Shown here: positions 40,499 to 50,743 of the stretch, piece by piece | Layout of the letters: each line of letters starts with the position of its first letter | Numbering within the stretch: the stretch's first letter is position 1 | Notes under the pieces: generated by a model | The model's input: only the letters and a program-made list of their open reading frames with translations | What the model was told of the DNA's origin: nothing | Databases searched by the model: none | DNA from: JABDII01 sp963815325 | GTDB lineage: Bacteria > Gemmatimonadota > Gemmatimonadetes > Gemmatimonadales > GWC2-71-9 | Direction of reading: 5' to 3' | NCBI GenBank assembly: GCA_963815325.1 | Contig: CAWFGG010000005.1 | Location: 248,001 to 312,000 of the forward strand | DNA: 64,000 bases | Program-made: the position numbers and the translations under genes

Positions 40499-41020
40499 GT
40501 GCGCGCAGCCAGCGGGACCGAACTGCTCGACGATCCATCAGCGGACCCCGCCATGGTTCGCACCAATCTCGAAGACCTCGCGCGAGCCAATCGGTGGTTC
40601 GGGCGGCTGGGCGGCGGTGCGCTTCGGCTTGGCCACGACGTCGTGACCGCGTGGCGGGATCGCAGGTCTCACTGCTCGACGTGGGGCCGGGGGCCGCCTA
40701 CGTACAGCCGGCCGCTCGACGCTGGGCAGAGCGCCGTGGGGATTACCATCATCCCGATCGCCGTGGAGCAGAACCGCGCCGTGGCCCGGTTTGCCCACGC
40801 GCGAGGCCTGCCGGTCGCATGCGCCAGGGGCGGAACGATCCCGCTGGCCGCCGACTCGGTGGACCTGGTCTTGGTGAGCCAAGTGGCCCATCATCTCGAG
40901 CCGGATGCCGTGGTGGAGCTGCTTAGGGAATGTGACCGGGTGGCCCGGCACGCAGTGGTCGTTGCCGACCTCCGCCGGTGCGTCCCGAACGCGAGGATAG
41001 CGACCGGGCGGGCGTCATGA
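40499..41020 (+). pseudogene. Class I SAM-dependent methyltransferase, truncated and frameshifted
   Basis: About 170 residues remain of a methyltransferase. The GTG start gives TELLDDPSADP and LARANRWFGRLGGGALRLGH. Motif I is SLLDVGPGA (in a second frame), and the post-I and motif III region is GTIPLAADSVDLVLVSQVAH followed by LLRECDRVARHAVVVADLRR. The LLDDP...ANRWFG N-terminus is that of methyltransferases in type III polyketide clusters. After VVADLRR the family sequence stops and ketosynthase sequence begins, so about 60 C-terminal residues are missing. Confidence 0.65.
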
Positions 41021-41952
41021 TGGGCACAGCGCTGGGGGGCATCGCGTTTGCCGAGGCGCAGCATCATCAATACGTCGAGCACGGCCTGCGCGGGGTGGAT
41101 TCCGCCCTGGCGCTCACGGTCTTTGCCGCGGGCCGGCAGCTGCAACCTCGCCATCGAGTTCGGGATCACCGACCATGCCCACCAACGGGATGAGCTGCGC
41201 CTCGGGCACCATGGCGATCGGCGACGGCTTACCGCGCCATCTCCCGGGGTGACGCCGACGTGATGCTGGCGGGCGGTGCTGAGGCGCCGCTGGCGCCGCT
41301 CTGCTTCGGGTCCTTTCGCCATCATCCGTGCCATGTCCACCCGCAACGACGATCCCCACCACCGCCGCCGACCGTTCGACCGGTCGCGATGGCTTCGTGA
41401 TGGCGGAGGGGGGCCGCGACTCTCGTCCTGGAAGCGTGGGATCGTGCGGAAGCGAGGGCGCCCCGCATCCTTGCCGAGGTGTGCGGCTTCGGTCCTCACC
41501 GTCGATGCCCGCCGGCATGACCACTACCACGGCCGGATCGGCTACGAGCCCGCCCCAGCGATGCGCCTGTGCCTGGCCGGAGCCGGAGTCCAGCGGCGTG
41601 GAGTCGGCTCTGGTCGACGCCCATCGGCTCGAGCACGCCACTCAACGACTACCACCGAGAGCGGCGCGATCGAGCAGGTGTTCGGCGCCCCACGTGCCGC
41701 AGCCTGCACGTAGAGCGGCACCAAGGGCTCCGGTAGTGCGCTTGGGGCGAGCGGGGCTATCGAGACCGCCATTTGCGCGCTCGCGAGCAGCGCCGGCTCG
41801 CTGCCGCCCACCGTCGATCTCGAGACGGTCGGCGCCAGGTGCGACCTGGCGTTCGTCCCATCGGCGGGCCTGGAGGCGACACGAATATGCTCGCCGACTC
41901 GTTCGGGTTCGGTGGCATCAACGCCGCCCTCTTGCTGCGCCACGCCGGGTAG
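40980..41952 (+). pseudogene. Beta-ketoacyl-ACP synthase (KAS II/FabF type), N-terminally truncated and frameshifted
   Basis: About 325 residues of a ketosynthase lie in several frames, from DRAGVMMGTALGGIAFAEAQ to FGFGGINAALLLRHAG. The catalytic Cys is in SCASGTMAIGDG, and AEAPLAPLCFGSF and RDGFVMAEG follow. The first active-site His is recoverable in DAHGSSTPLND. The second (normally GHxLGASG) reads TKGSGSALGASG in this sequence, so the His is absent or misread. The first 80-100 residues are missing because the gene begins at a junction with the methyltransferase. It would condense malonyl-ACP with an acyl starter if intact. Confidence 0.65.
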
Positions 41953-42050
41953 CGCCCTGACCAGGATACCTTCGCTCCCAGTGATCGTCCTCTAGATTCG
42001 GCGCCCGACCATCACTGCCTGATTGCCCGTTTCCATTGCGAGGAAAGCAC

Positions 42051-42793
42051 ATGTCCCAGATCGTTCGCAAGCTTGTTGACGGCCGAAGCCGTGGGCACGT
42101 TCGAAATATGTCGTGTTCGTCGCCGCGTCCGCCATTGTCGCCGAGAAGTTCCCCACCGCCAACTACGGGCTCCTCGGAAATGGGATCGCCTACGCCTTGG
42201 TCTATGCCATCATGGTGACGGCCACGATGAACATCTCGGCGGGCGTCTCAATCCGGCTGTAACATTCTGGGTGTGGGTCAGCCGGCGTATCTCCGCGCGC
42301 GACGCGGGGCTGTATCTCGTAGCCCAGCTCGGCGGCGCCGTGCTCGCCGGGCTCATGATGAAGCTGATCTTTCCCACGAACATGGCCCCACGTGGTGTCT
42401 GCGCGAGCACCCGGTCATCGCGAACCATGTTCACGCTGGGAACCGCCATCACCCTGGAAGCGGTCGTAGACCTTTCTCTTGGTGTCGGCGGTGTTCGGCA
42501 CAGTCGTGTCGTCGGACGCCGCCAAGGTAGGCAGGCTTCACCATCAGGTTGGTCGTACTCTTCGCGGTCGTTGGTCAGCAGGCCGTTCCGCCGGAGCCGC
42601 CCTCGATCCAGCGCGGGCCTTGGCCCCGCGGTCGTTGTCGTTGCCGCCGTCGGTTCGTTCAGATCGCGCTCTCGGTGGGTCCGCTCTTGGGGGCGCTGGC
42701 CGCCGGGTTGCTCTGGAGCACGGTCCTCCTGCCCAAGCGCCCGGAGGGGTCACGGCCGGAGGCCGGATCGAGGCTAGTCGTCCTCGGATTTGA
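42051..42793 (+). pseudogene. Aquaporin/glycerol facilitator (MIP family), frameshifted
   Basis: About 245 residues over three frames. Pieces in order are MSQIVRKLV, EKFPTANYGLLG, IAYALVYAIMVTATMNIS, GRLNPAVTFWVWVSRRISAR with DAGLYLVAQLGGAVLAGLMM, then ALDPARALAP and LSVGPLLGALAAGLLWSTVL. The first NPA box is intact; the second reads DPA. The start has a strong GAGGAAA site. Six or more indels are needed to restore the channel. Neighbours give no hint of solute. The 3' end overlaps the ccm genes on the other strand. Confidence 0.7.
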
Positions 42794-42905
42794 GCATCGA
42801 GCCGGCCCGGCGCGAGAGCGAATCGTTGTCCCACATAGACCACCACGGTGATCACGTAGGCCGCGATGATGTAGCCGGCGTTGTCGGGGTGATAGGCATC
42901 GGTGC
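42774..42905 (-). CDS. ccmD: CcmD-like segment (heme exporter small subunit), possibly fused to CcmC
   Basis: The segment DNAGYIIAAYVITVVVYVG is a single membrane helix preceded by a short polar start, as in CcmD, the small protein that holds the heme-release complex. It is read in the same frame as the end of the ccmC sequence (REGTDAYHPDNAGY), so it may be fused, or a start codon may be hidden by an indel. A plausible end is SMLKSEDD with stop at 42774. Confidence is limited by frame damage. Confidence 0.45.
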
Positions 42906-43576
42906 CCTCCCGCGCGCTCTGTGCGGCCACCGCGCGAGCCAGACCGTAACGGTGGTCACAAATCCGATATAGAGCAGGTAAGGTGGCCGACGCGAGAGCA
43001 GGGTCGCCAGCATCGGGTCAGCCGACGATAGTTTGCCGGCTTGGCCAGGATCGGTGCGGGGTGGGAGCGTGCGGGAGAGGTGCACGCTCAGGTGAGGACG
43101 GCACCAGGACGAGTCCGGGGATCCCCACAACCGCGCTCAATCATGCCGCTCCGAGGGATCGCTCAGACGCGGCCCGCAGCAACGGATAGCCAAGGAACAA
43201 CAGGAGATCGTCAGCGTCAGGGTCAGCCGGGCGTCCGAGGTTGACGAGGTGCCCACACCGGCTTGCCCCGACGGGGCCCGTCGTGCATGACCAGGCTGAA
43301 AGCCAGGCCCATCTGGCCGAGGATGCGGCGAGAGGTCGACCCGGGGGTTGTAGGCCGACAGGGAGAGTGCGCTGACGATGCCGAGGGATGAGACGCCATG
43401 AGCGCGGCCCAGGCGGCCGGCGCATGGACATAGAAGTCTTCTGGGCCGGCCCCCTGCGGCCCCTTGATCGGCGTGTACTGAGGCCCGCCGTACACGCCCA
43501 ACCGCGATCGAGGGCAAATGGCGGTCAGGGCGAATCCCAGCGGATGATCCGCGGGCGCTGGGGAGTTCCGAGGCCA
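42906..43576 (-). pseudogene. ccmC: Cytochrome c maturation protein CcmC, frameshifted
   Basis: About 220 residues in several frames. Pieces: DHPLGFALTAIC, YTPIKGPQGAGPEDFYVHAP, a degraded TGPVWGKPVWGT...W-like segment followed by DARLTLTL and FLGYPLLRAASERS, VHLSRTLPP and YLLYIGFVTTVTVWLAR. The P-E-D-F-Y-V-H-A-P-x-A-W-A segment and the remains of the tryptophan-rich loop identify CcmC, which loads heme onto CcmE at the periplasmic face. The likely start is ATG at 43576 (MASELPSAR). The boundary with the CcmD-like segment is approximate. Confidence 0.65.
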
Positions 43577-44242
43577 TTCGTCCACCAAAGCGGGGAATAC
43601 CATCACACAGAGCGTCACAAACACCACATCGTACACGGCGAGTAACTGAGCCACCCCAGCATTCACTCAACGGGACGCCGCTGAGGAGCCGGGTCGTAAC
43701 CTGGACCGCGCCGATCAGCGGGGATCGATGAACGGGAGCAGGAGGACGGGAACATCAGCTCCGCAAACCGCGTCTTGACGACCATCGCGCTGAAGATGGT
43801 GCCGACCGCGACGAACCCGATGCTGGCCAGGGCCATGACGCCAAGCAGGCCGCCGAGGGAGTCCCAGATGTCGACATTGAAGAACAGGACGAAGAGCGGC
43901 AGCGTCGACCGACTCCACCGCCGCGACAAACGCCAGGTTCGCCAGAAACTGCCGACGTAGATCACCCGCGCGATATCGGCGCCAGGAGCAGCCCGCTGAT
44001 GCTGGCGTTCTCGCGCTCCAGATTGATGCTCGGTCGAGCGCGATCACGGCCGCGAAGGCGATGCGTGATCCAGAGGACACTCGGCGCTGACACGGTGACG
44101 AACCAGGGACGCGTCGCGCGCAAATTGAAGACCACCAGGACCAACGCGGCGAAACCAGCGACGGAGGAGCGCCGTCTTGCTGCGGAGCTCGATCCGCAGA
44201 TCCTGGCTCGATCAACCCCGCGAGCCGAAGCCAGCTAACCAC
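43577..44242 (-). pseudogene. ccmB: Heme exporter CcmB, frameshifted
   Basis: About 220 residues in several frames: LRIELRSKTALL, VLVVFNLRATRP, PSVLWIT, FAAVIALDRA, NLERENASISGLLLAPISRG, FLANLAFVAAVESV, LGGLLGVMALASIGFVAVGT with IFSAMVVKTRFAELMFP, and YDVVFVTLCVMVFPALVDE. The ENASISGLLLAP and KTRFAEL segments are typical of CcmB, the membrane subunit of the CcmAB complex of cytochrome c maturation system I. The GTG at 44242 overlaps the ccmA stop region; boundaries are approximate. Confidence 0.68.
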
Positions 44243-44925
44243 GCAACAGCTCCCCGTACCCGGCAGGAAATCGGACAGCTCAGGTGGGCACGGCTCGTAG
44301 AGCGCCAGCGACCACAAGAAGACCCCGATGTGAACGCCAGCTCCCACACTTCGGCCAGCTGGTAGTCACCAGCACGATAGCCCGGCCGCGCTCTAGCTCT
44401 CCCGCCACACCCGCGGAACAACTCGGCACCCACCACATCGAGTCCCGTGAAAGGCTCATCGAGCAGCACGATGCTCGGATCGTGCAGCAGCGAGCGGGCG
44501 ATGGCGACGCGCTGGACGGTGCCGCGGCTCAGCTGACGCAGCGGATCGAGCGCCCTGCCGAAGACTTCCAGCGCCTCGAGCGCCGCAAGCGCCCGCGGCT
44601 GGATCGGACAGCCCATAGAGCCGGGCCGCAAACATGAGATTCTCAGCGGCGTCAGATCGTCGGAGCAGCGTCTGGTGGGACAGGAGACCGATGGGCCGGC
44701 GGGTCTCGGGCTCGTGCGAGCGACGGATTACCCATGATCTCGACCGTACCCGCTGTCGGTGCATGAGTCCGGCCAGAATACGCAGCAGGGTGCTCTTGCC
44801 CGCGCCGTTCGGCCGAATACCACCAGGGCCTCGCCCTGGTGGATAGCCAGATCGAGGCCGCGGAGCACCCTCAGGCTCCCGAATGCCCGCTCGATTCCCT
44901 TCCCTCCAACACCGGAAGGTCAGTG
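44235..44925 (-). pseudogene. ccmA: Heme exporter ATPase CcmA, frameshifted
   Basis: About 230 residues. The pieces in order are GIERAFGSLRVLRGLDLAIH, Walker A NGAGKSTLLRILAGLM, GLLSHQTLL (Q-loop), AENLMFAARLYGL, signature LSRGTVQRVAIARSLL, Walker B SIVLLDEPFTGLD, and QLAEVWELA. The end, GYGELLRG and stop at 44235, is recoverable in one frame. CcmA energises the CcmABCD complex that moves heme chaperone CcmE through its cycle. No start codon is clear because an indel separates the N-terminus. No ccmE, ccmF, ccmG or ccmH is in the window. Confidence 0.68.
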
Positions 44926-45179
44926 CCGCCCGACAACGGCGTCTCGGTCGCCGCGGATTGGGCCGGCAGGTCGGGAGTCAGTGACGATGATGGCAACTGG
45001 GATCCGTCGGTTGGGGCGGCGGGGGGGGTCGTTCCGCGCAGGACGATGGAAGCACAGGGCGGCACGGCGCGGCCCGCGTGTCGATGGCGGCCGGTCCCGG
45101 GCCTCGGATGAGGCGGGGAAACGGCTGGGCCAGAAGATACTCTGAGGGGTGTGAACTGAGAAGAGCACCGGCGCCAGGC

Positions 45180-45500
45180 TCAGGCCGGTTTCGTTCCCGA
45201 GACCTCGAACAGGTCGTCCAGCTTGGTGAGGGTCAGCAAGAACCTCAGCTCGTCGCTCGCGCCTTCGAGCGCAACGATCTGGCGATGCTCGGCCGCATGC
45301 CGCTGAATGAGCATGAGCGCGCCGAGCCCCGCGGAATCGACATGGGCCGTGGGCGCCAGGTCGATGACCAGACGCCCGCGACCCTCCGGCAGGGTGTCCA
45401 GCAGGTCGATCGCCGCGCGACGGAATTCGTGGCGCGTGTCCAGCCCGAGAGTCTCCGGGGCGGCGATTCTGCGAGGCACGGCGTTGTTGCTACTACTCAA
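45180..45500 (-). CDS. STAS-domain protein (anti-sigma factor antagonist type)
   Basis: 106 residues forming a single STAS domain: RHEFRRAAIDLLDTLPEGRG, then LVIDLAPTAHVDSAGLGALM with the conserved Asp-Ser phosphorylation motif (DSAGLG), and LEGASDELRFLLTLTKLDDL. Such proteins release a sigma factor by binding its anti-sigma, or act in partner switching. A TTG start at 45500 gives the normal length; the frame is open upstream without conservation. A GGAGGA lies about 10 bases before it. No anti-sigma kinase is adjacent. Confidence 0.75.
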   Translation of the reverse strand: MSSSNNAVPRRIAAPETLGLDTRHEFRRAAIDLLDTLPEGRGRLVIDLAPTAHVDSAGLGALMLIQRHAAEHRQIVALEGASDELRFLLTLTKLDDLFEVSGTKPA

Positions 45501-45764
45501 GCTCGAGGTCTCCTCCGAGGAATCATTGGGCCAGGCCGACCGACTGGGCGAGGCTACCCCCGTGCAGGGCCAGAGCGGTGCCAATGCCCGAAACTACTTG
45601 TCCTACATGATGTTACAGTCATCGCTGACACCCAAATCCGGCTATTCTACCCCGCGAACCGCGGTGGGCTACGGGATTCTGCAAAGCACCTTCTTGCACA
45701 CCGGGTGACCGCCCTCACAGGCTGCGACTTCACAAAGGCAACAACCGCGAGTAACATCTGCCGA

Positions 45765-47719
45765 ATGAACACACAAATCTCGACACTCCTATCGGAGCAG
45801 CGCCGCTTCACGCCACCGCCATCGTTCGCGGCCCAGGCAAACGCCACCGAGACGATATATGACGAGGCCGCCCAGGATCGTGAAGCTTACTGGGCCAACC
45901 AGGCCCGCACGCTCGATTGGATCGAGCCGTGGACCCAGGTGCTCGACTGGCAGCCGCCACATGCCCGTTGGTTCGTGGATGGCAAGCTGAATGCCGCCGT
46001 CAATTGCGTCGACCGCCACCTCACGGGACCGCGTCGGAACAAGGCCGCCCTCATCTGGGAGGGGGAGCCGGGTGACCGGCGGGTCCTGACGTACTGGGAC
46101 TTGGCACGCCAAGTCAATCAGTGCGCCAATGCCCTGAAGAACCTGGGAGTCAAACGCGGCGACCGAGTCGCCATCTATCTCCCGATGATTCCTGAAGCCG
46201 CCATCGCAATGCTCGCGTGCGCCCGGATCGGCGCCGTTCACTCCGTGGTCTTCGGTGGCTTCTCCGCCGACTCGTTGCGCGACCGGATCATCGACGCCCA
46301 GGCTGTGGCCTTGATCACGGCCGACGGCGGCTACCGCCGGGGGCAGGTGCTGCCGCTCAAACGGGTCGCCGACGAAGCGGTGGCCGATTGCCCGTCGATT
46401 CGCCACGTGGTGGTCGTACGACGCCGCCCCGGCGGCGCGGGCGACGAGGCCTGGGCCAACATGCAGGAAGGCCGCGATCACTGGTGGCATCGCATCGTTG
46501 ACACCGCCGCCGCCACCTGCCCGCCCGAGCCGATGGACGCGGAGGATCTCCTGTTCATCCTGTACACCTCGGGCACGACGGGAAAGCCCAAGGGCATCGT
46601 CCACACCACCGGCGGATACCTCACCCAGGCCGTCGCCACGACGAAGTACGTCTTCGACTTGAAGGAAGACGACGTCTTCTGGTGCACCGCCGACGTGGGC
46701 TGGATCACCGGACACTCCTATATCGTGTACGGCCCGCTGGCCAACGGCGCAACGATCGTGATGTACGAAGGGGCTCCGGACTGGCCCGATCGCGATCGGC
46801 TATGGGAAATCGTGGAACGCTACGGCGTCACCATCTTCTACACCGCGCCCACGGCCATTCGCGCATTCATGAAGTGGGGGCCGAGCTTCCCCAGCCGCCG
46901 GAACCTCTCGACCCTGCGCCTCCTCGGCACCGTGGGAGAGCCGATCAATCCCGAGGCATGGATGTGGTACCACGAGCACATCGGCGCGGGACGCTGCCCG
47001 TGGTGGACACGTGGTGGCAAACTGAGACGGGCGGCATCATGATCACCCCGCTGCCGGGAACCACCACGACGAAGCCGGGCTCCGCCACCATTCCCTTCCC
47101 GGGCATCACGGCTGAATTGGTGGACGCCTCCGGCGAGCCGATGGATCGCGGCGGGGGCTTCCTGACCCTGACACAGCCATGGCCCGGGATGCTGCGCACC
47201 ATCTACGGCGACGACGAGCGCTACCGTGAGACGTACTGGAGCCGTTTCCCGGGACGGTACTTCGCCGGCGACGGCGCCAAGGTGGACGAGGACGGCTATT
47301 GGTGGATCCTGGGCCGGGTGGACGACGTCTTGAACGTCGCCGGCCACCGCATCGGGACCATGGAAATCGAGAGCGCTCTGGTGGACTTCCCCGCCGTGGC
47401 GGAGGCTGCGGTGGTGGGCAAAGCCCACGAACTCAAAGGCCAGGCCATCGCGGCCTTCGTGACGCTGAAGGAGGGGCACAAGCCGACCCTCGATCTCAAA
47501 GACGACCTCAAGGAGCACGTCGCGAAGAAGATCGGCGCGATCGCGCGCCCCGACGACATCATCTTTGCCGCCGATCTTCCCAAGACCCGGAGCGGCAAGA
47601 TCATGCGCCGGTTGCTGCGCGACGTGGCCGAGGGACGGGCCTTGGGAGATACCACCACCCTGGCAGACCCGAAGGTCGTCAGTACGCTGCAGCAGAAATA
47701 CGAGGCCGACGAGGGATAG
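45765..47719 (+). CDS. acsA: Acetyl-CoA synthetase (AMP-forming), one frameshift
   Basis: 651 residues once one base is restored, the normal length. It activates acetate to acetyl-CoA through acetyl-AMP. Visible motifs are the P-loop YTSGTTGKPKGIVHTTGG, WCTADVGWITGHSYIVYGPL, DTWWQTETGG, GRVDDVLNVAGHRIGTMEIE, and the C-terminal catalytic, acetylation-target lysine in PKTRSGKIMRRLL. The break is near 47000: one missing G turns CPVVDTWWQTE into CPWWTRGG. The start ATG gives the family N-terminus MNTQISTLLSEQRRFTPPPS. The gene is divergent from the STAS gene and convergent with kup. Confidence 0.93.
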
Positions 47720-47740
47720 GCCGGCTCGGAGCCGAGTGCT

Positions 47741-49625
47741 CTACAGTCGCACCTGCGCGCCCAGCTCGACCACGCGATTGGGTGGGATCCCGAAGAACGC
47801 CGTGGCGCTCTGCGCGTTCCGGGACATCACGATGAAGAGGACCTTCCGCCACAGGGCGAACTTGCTGGTGCCCGAGCGCAGGAGCGTTTCCCGCCCCAGG
47901 TAGTAGGTCGTTTCCATCGGCTTGACCATGAAGCCCACATCTTTGAGTTGCTCCAGGATCGCCGGCACGTCGGGCGTCTCCATGAACCCATAGCGCGCGA
48001 CCACCTGGAAGAACCCCTCCCCCAGTTCCTCGAATTCCCAGCGCTCCTCGGCGGGCACCGTGGGGAACTCCTCCGACGCGACGGAGAACATCACCACCCG
48101 CTCGTGGAGCACCTTGTTGTGTTTGAGATGGTGGAGCAGCACCGACGGAGCGCCGCCGGGGTCCGGGGTCATGAACACGGCCACCCCGGGCACGCGCTGC
48201 GGCTTCCGTTCCTTGATGTCGTGCAGGAACAGCTCCATCGGCAGCGTGGACTGCCGCTTGATCCCCGCCAGGATGGCCCGGCCCCGCTTCCACGTGGTCA
48301 TCACGGTGAAGACCAGGGCGGCGACGAGGAGCGGAAACCAGCCGCCATCGGGAATCTTGATCAAGTTGGCAAACAGAAACGAGAGATCCACCGCGAGGAT
48401 CGGCACGGCCACCAGCGCAACCTTCAGCCCAGCTCCAATGCCACCGTTCCCGCGCGACCGCGCTGAACAGGAGCGTCGTGACGGTCATCGTCCCGGTGAT
48501 GGCCACACCGTACGTGCCCGCCAGGTTCGACGCGGACCGGAACCCGAGCACCAACCCGAAGCACGCGAAGCCGATGAGCCAGTTGACCTCGGGGATGTAG
48601 ATCTGACCGGCTTCCGTATGCGAGGTGTGGATGATGGTGACCCGAGGCGTGTAGCCCAACTGGAGTGCCTGCCGGGTGAGGGAGAACGAGCCGGAAATGA
48701 GCGCCTGCGAGGCAACGACCGCGGCGCCGGTGGCAATGACGACCATGGGATAGAGCGCCCAGGACGGGACCAACTCGTAGAACGGGTTCCGGATCGCCTC
48801 AGGATTGCTGATCAGGAGCCCGCCCTGGCCGAAGTAGTTCAACACCAACGCAGGCAAGACAACTGCGAGCCACGCGAGCCGGATGGGTCGCTTGCCGAAG
48901 TGCCCCATGTCGGCATACAGGGCCTCGCCACCGGTGACCACCAGCACCACGACGGCCAGAATGAAGATGCCCTGAAAGCCGTGACGGGCGAAGAAGGCGA
49001 CGGCGTGATACGGATTCACCGCTTGGATGACGCTGGGCTCCCGCAGAATGCCGGACACCCCGAGCGCGGCGATGCAGGAGAACCAGACGAGGGTGAACGG
49101 CCCGAAGATGGCCCCGACGCCGGCGGTGCCCCACTTTTGAACCCAAAACAGCGCGAACAGAATCACCAAGGAGAGCGGCACAATCAACGGCTCGAATGCG
49201 GGCGTCGCGATGCTGAGGCCCTCGACCGCGCCTAGGACCGAGATCGCGGGCGTGATGACCCCATCACCATACAGGAGGGCGGACCCGAAGAGGCCGATCC
49301 CGACCAGGAGCAACCGGCGTTTGGTAGTTGCCCGGGCTGGCCTGAGCAGGGTGAGCAGGGCGAGTACCCCGCCTTCGCCGCGGTTGTCGGCCCGCATCAT
49401 CAGCGAGAGGTACTTGTAGGTAATGAGGAAATTGAGCGACCAAAATATCAGCGACAGCACGCCGAGCACGTTGTCTTTGGAGAGCGGGACGCCAAGCGGG
49501 CCATCAAACGCTTCCTTCATGGCGTAGAGCGGGCTGGTCCCGATGTCGCCGTACACCACCCCGACCGCTCCGATGGCGAGGGCTGCCAGGGCTTTCCCGC
49601 TGGGAGGCTTACCGTCCAGGGTCAT
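47741..49625 (-). CDS. kup: Potassium uptake protein Kup, one frameshift
   Basis: About 627 residues, normal for the Kup/HAK family of K+/H+ symporters. The N-terminal VGVVYGDIGTSPLYAMKEAF, then ALLYGDGVITPAISVLGAVE, GGEALYADMGHFGKRPIRLA and YIPEVNWLIGFACFGLVLGF are family signatures. Twelve helices are followed by a cytoplasmic domain ending VVELGAQVRL. The frame breaks near 48432, where RERWHWSW should continue into LKVALVAVPILAVDLSFLFA. The ATG has TGAGGT upstream. It lies 12 bases after the VKOR gene and may share its transcript. Confidence 0.93.
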
Positions 49626-49637
49626 CGGCCGTCGACC

Positions 49638-50081
49638 TCAGGCCGCGCCTGGCGCGGCCTGCCGAGAGACTCGGCGCCGGTCGAGGACAGCCACCACGAC
49701 CACGGCAGCAACGATCACCGCCGACGCCACGCACCACCGGCAGATGGCGTGGATGATGAACAGCTCGAGATAGGTGAGATAGATGGCGAACAGGAGCCCC
49801 ACGCCTGATGCCGCGATCAGCATCGCACTGACGCCGCGGCTCTCGCTCCACCGTGGTTGGAGTCCGGCCAGAGATAGGACGAGCAGCGCAGCATAGCCCG
49901 CCAGTCCGATCAGCGCCACGTCGACGCCGAAGAACGTGCTCCAGCGGCTGAGCTGAACGGTCTCACATCCCCCGGCGCCGCACGCCAGGCTGCCGATCTT
50001 TCCGAGTTTGTACAGGTACAGGTAGGCCGAGACGAACACTCCGCTCAAGCTGAGGAGTGCCGCGGCCATCCGGTATTTCAC
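49638..50081 (-). CDS. Vitamin K epoxide reductase family protein (VKOR), DsbB-like
   Basis: 147-residue four-helix membrane protein that passes electrons from a periplasmic thiol oxidase to quinone, the functional equivalent of DsbB. The loop cysteines are in SLACGAGGCETVQLS and the active CxxC in HAICRWCVASAV near residues 113-116. The conserved Ser of the family may be that in QLSRWSTFFGV. GTG start overlaps the stop of the upstream DsbA-like gene (GTGA), so the two are coupled as an oxidative folding pair. Confidence 0.9.
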   Translation of the reverse strand: MKYRMAAALLSLSGVFVSAYLYLYKLGKIGSLACGAGGCETVQLSRWSTFFGVDVALIGLAGYAALLVLSLAGLQPRWSESRGVSAMLIAASGVGLLFAIYLTYLELFIIHAICRWCVASAVIVAAVVVVAVLDRRRVSRQAAPGAA

Positions 50082-50743
50082 GGCGCCGTTGGTGCTGAGA
50101 GGCTGTCGACGAGAACCTTCAGGCGATCGTAGGACACCGCGGCCGCGGTGGCCGGCCGGCCGTTCACGAAGAACGTCGGCGTCGAATTCACGCCAAGCCT
50201 GACACCGCTCTCCACGCTCGCCTGGATCCGGCCGGCATACTTGGCCGAACGCATGCAGTCATCATACGCCCCCATGTCCAACCCGAGGCGCTCGGCGTAG
50301 GAGCGGAATTCCTTGGCCGCATTCCTGGCTTCCGACCACTCGGCCTGGCCCTCGAAGACGGCGTGATGTTGCTCCCAATACCGGCCCTGGTCATCGGCGC
50401 AGGCGGTGGAATGCGCGGCGGTGCGCGCGGCTGGGTGCTGCTCCAGCGGGAAATCCCGAAAGCGCCAGCGAACCTGGCCGCCGTCGATCAGGCGCTCCTT
50501 GACCGTGGGGAACTGGATGAGCGCGAATCCCTGGCAGTACGGACATTGATAGTCCGAGTACTCGATGACCTCCACCGGGGCCGATGGAGAGCCGAGGACG
50601 TAACCAGCAAAGCCGGCGGTGTCGGCGGGGGTGACGACGACGTTGGCGGGAATGCCGACCTCGGCCGGACGCCGCACCATGTACACCAGAATGCCGGCTC
50701 CGATGATCGCGGCCCCTCCCAACGTCAGGTAAAAATTCCTCAT
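50078..50743 (-). CDS. DsbA-like thiol-disulfide oxidoreductase, membrane-anchored
   Basis: 221 residues. An N-terminal helix (FYLTLGGAAIIGAGILVYMV) anchors a DsbA_3/thioredoxin-4 domain facing the periplasm. The active site is SDYQCPYCQGFAL, and the cis-Pro loop is GVNSTPTFFVNGRP. It would introduce disulfides into exported proteins and be reoxidised by the VKOR protein encoded next. A start at 50743 is supported by AAAGGAG; another in-frame start lies seven codons upstream. It overlaps its upstream neighbour by four bases. Confidence 0.88.
   Translation of the reverse strand: MRNFYLTLGGAAIIGAGILVYMVRRPAEVGIPANVVVTPADTAGFAGYVLGSPSAPVEVIEYSDYQCPYCQGFALIQFPTVKERLIDGGQVRWRFRDFPLEQHPAARTAAHSTACADDQGRYWEQHHAVFEGQAEWSEARNAAKEFRSYAERLGLDMGAYDDCMRSAKYAGRIQASVESGVRLGVNSTPTFFVNGRPATAAAVSYDRLKVLVDSLSAPTAP

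Noticed and set aside
38797..41952. Type III polyketide synthase cluster
   Set aside because: The accessory enzymes fit, but no chalcone-synthase-like gene is present; the only condensing enzyme is FabF-like.
44926..45179. Small gene between ccmA and the STAS gene
   Set aside because: Frames are short, lack ribosome sites and show no recognisable sequence; the ccmA N-terminus may extend into it.
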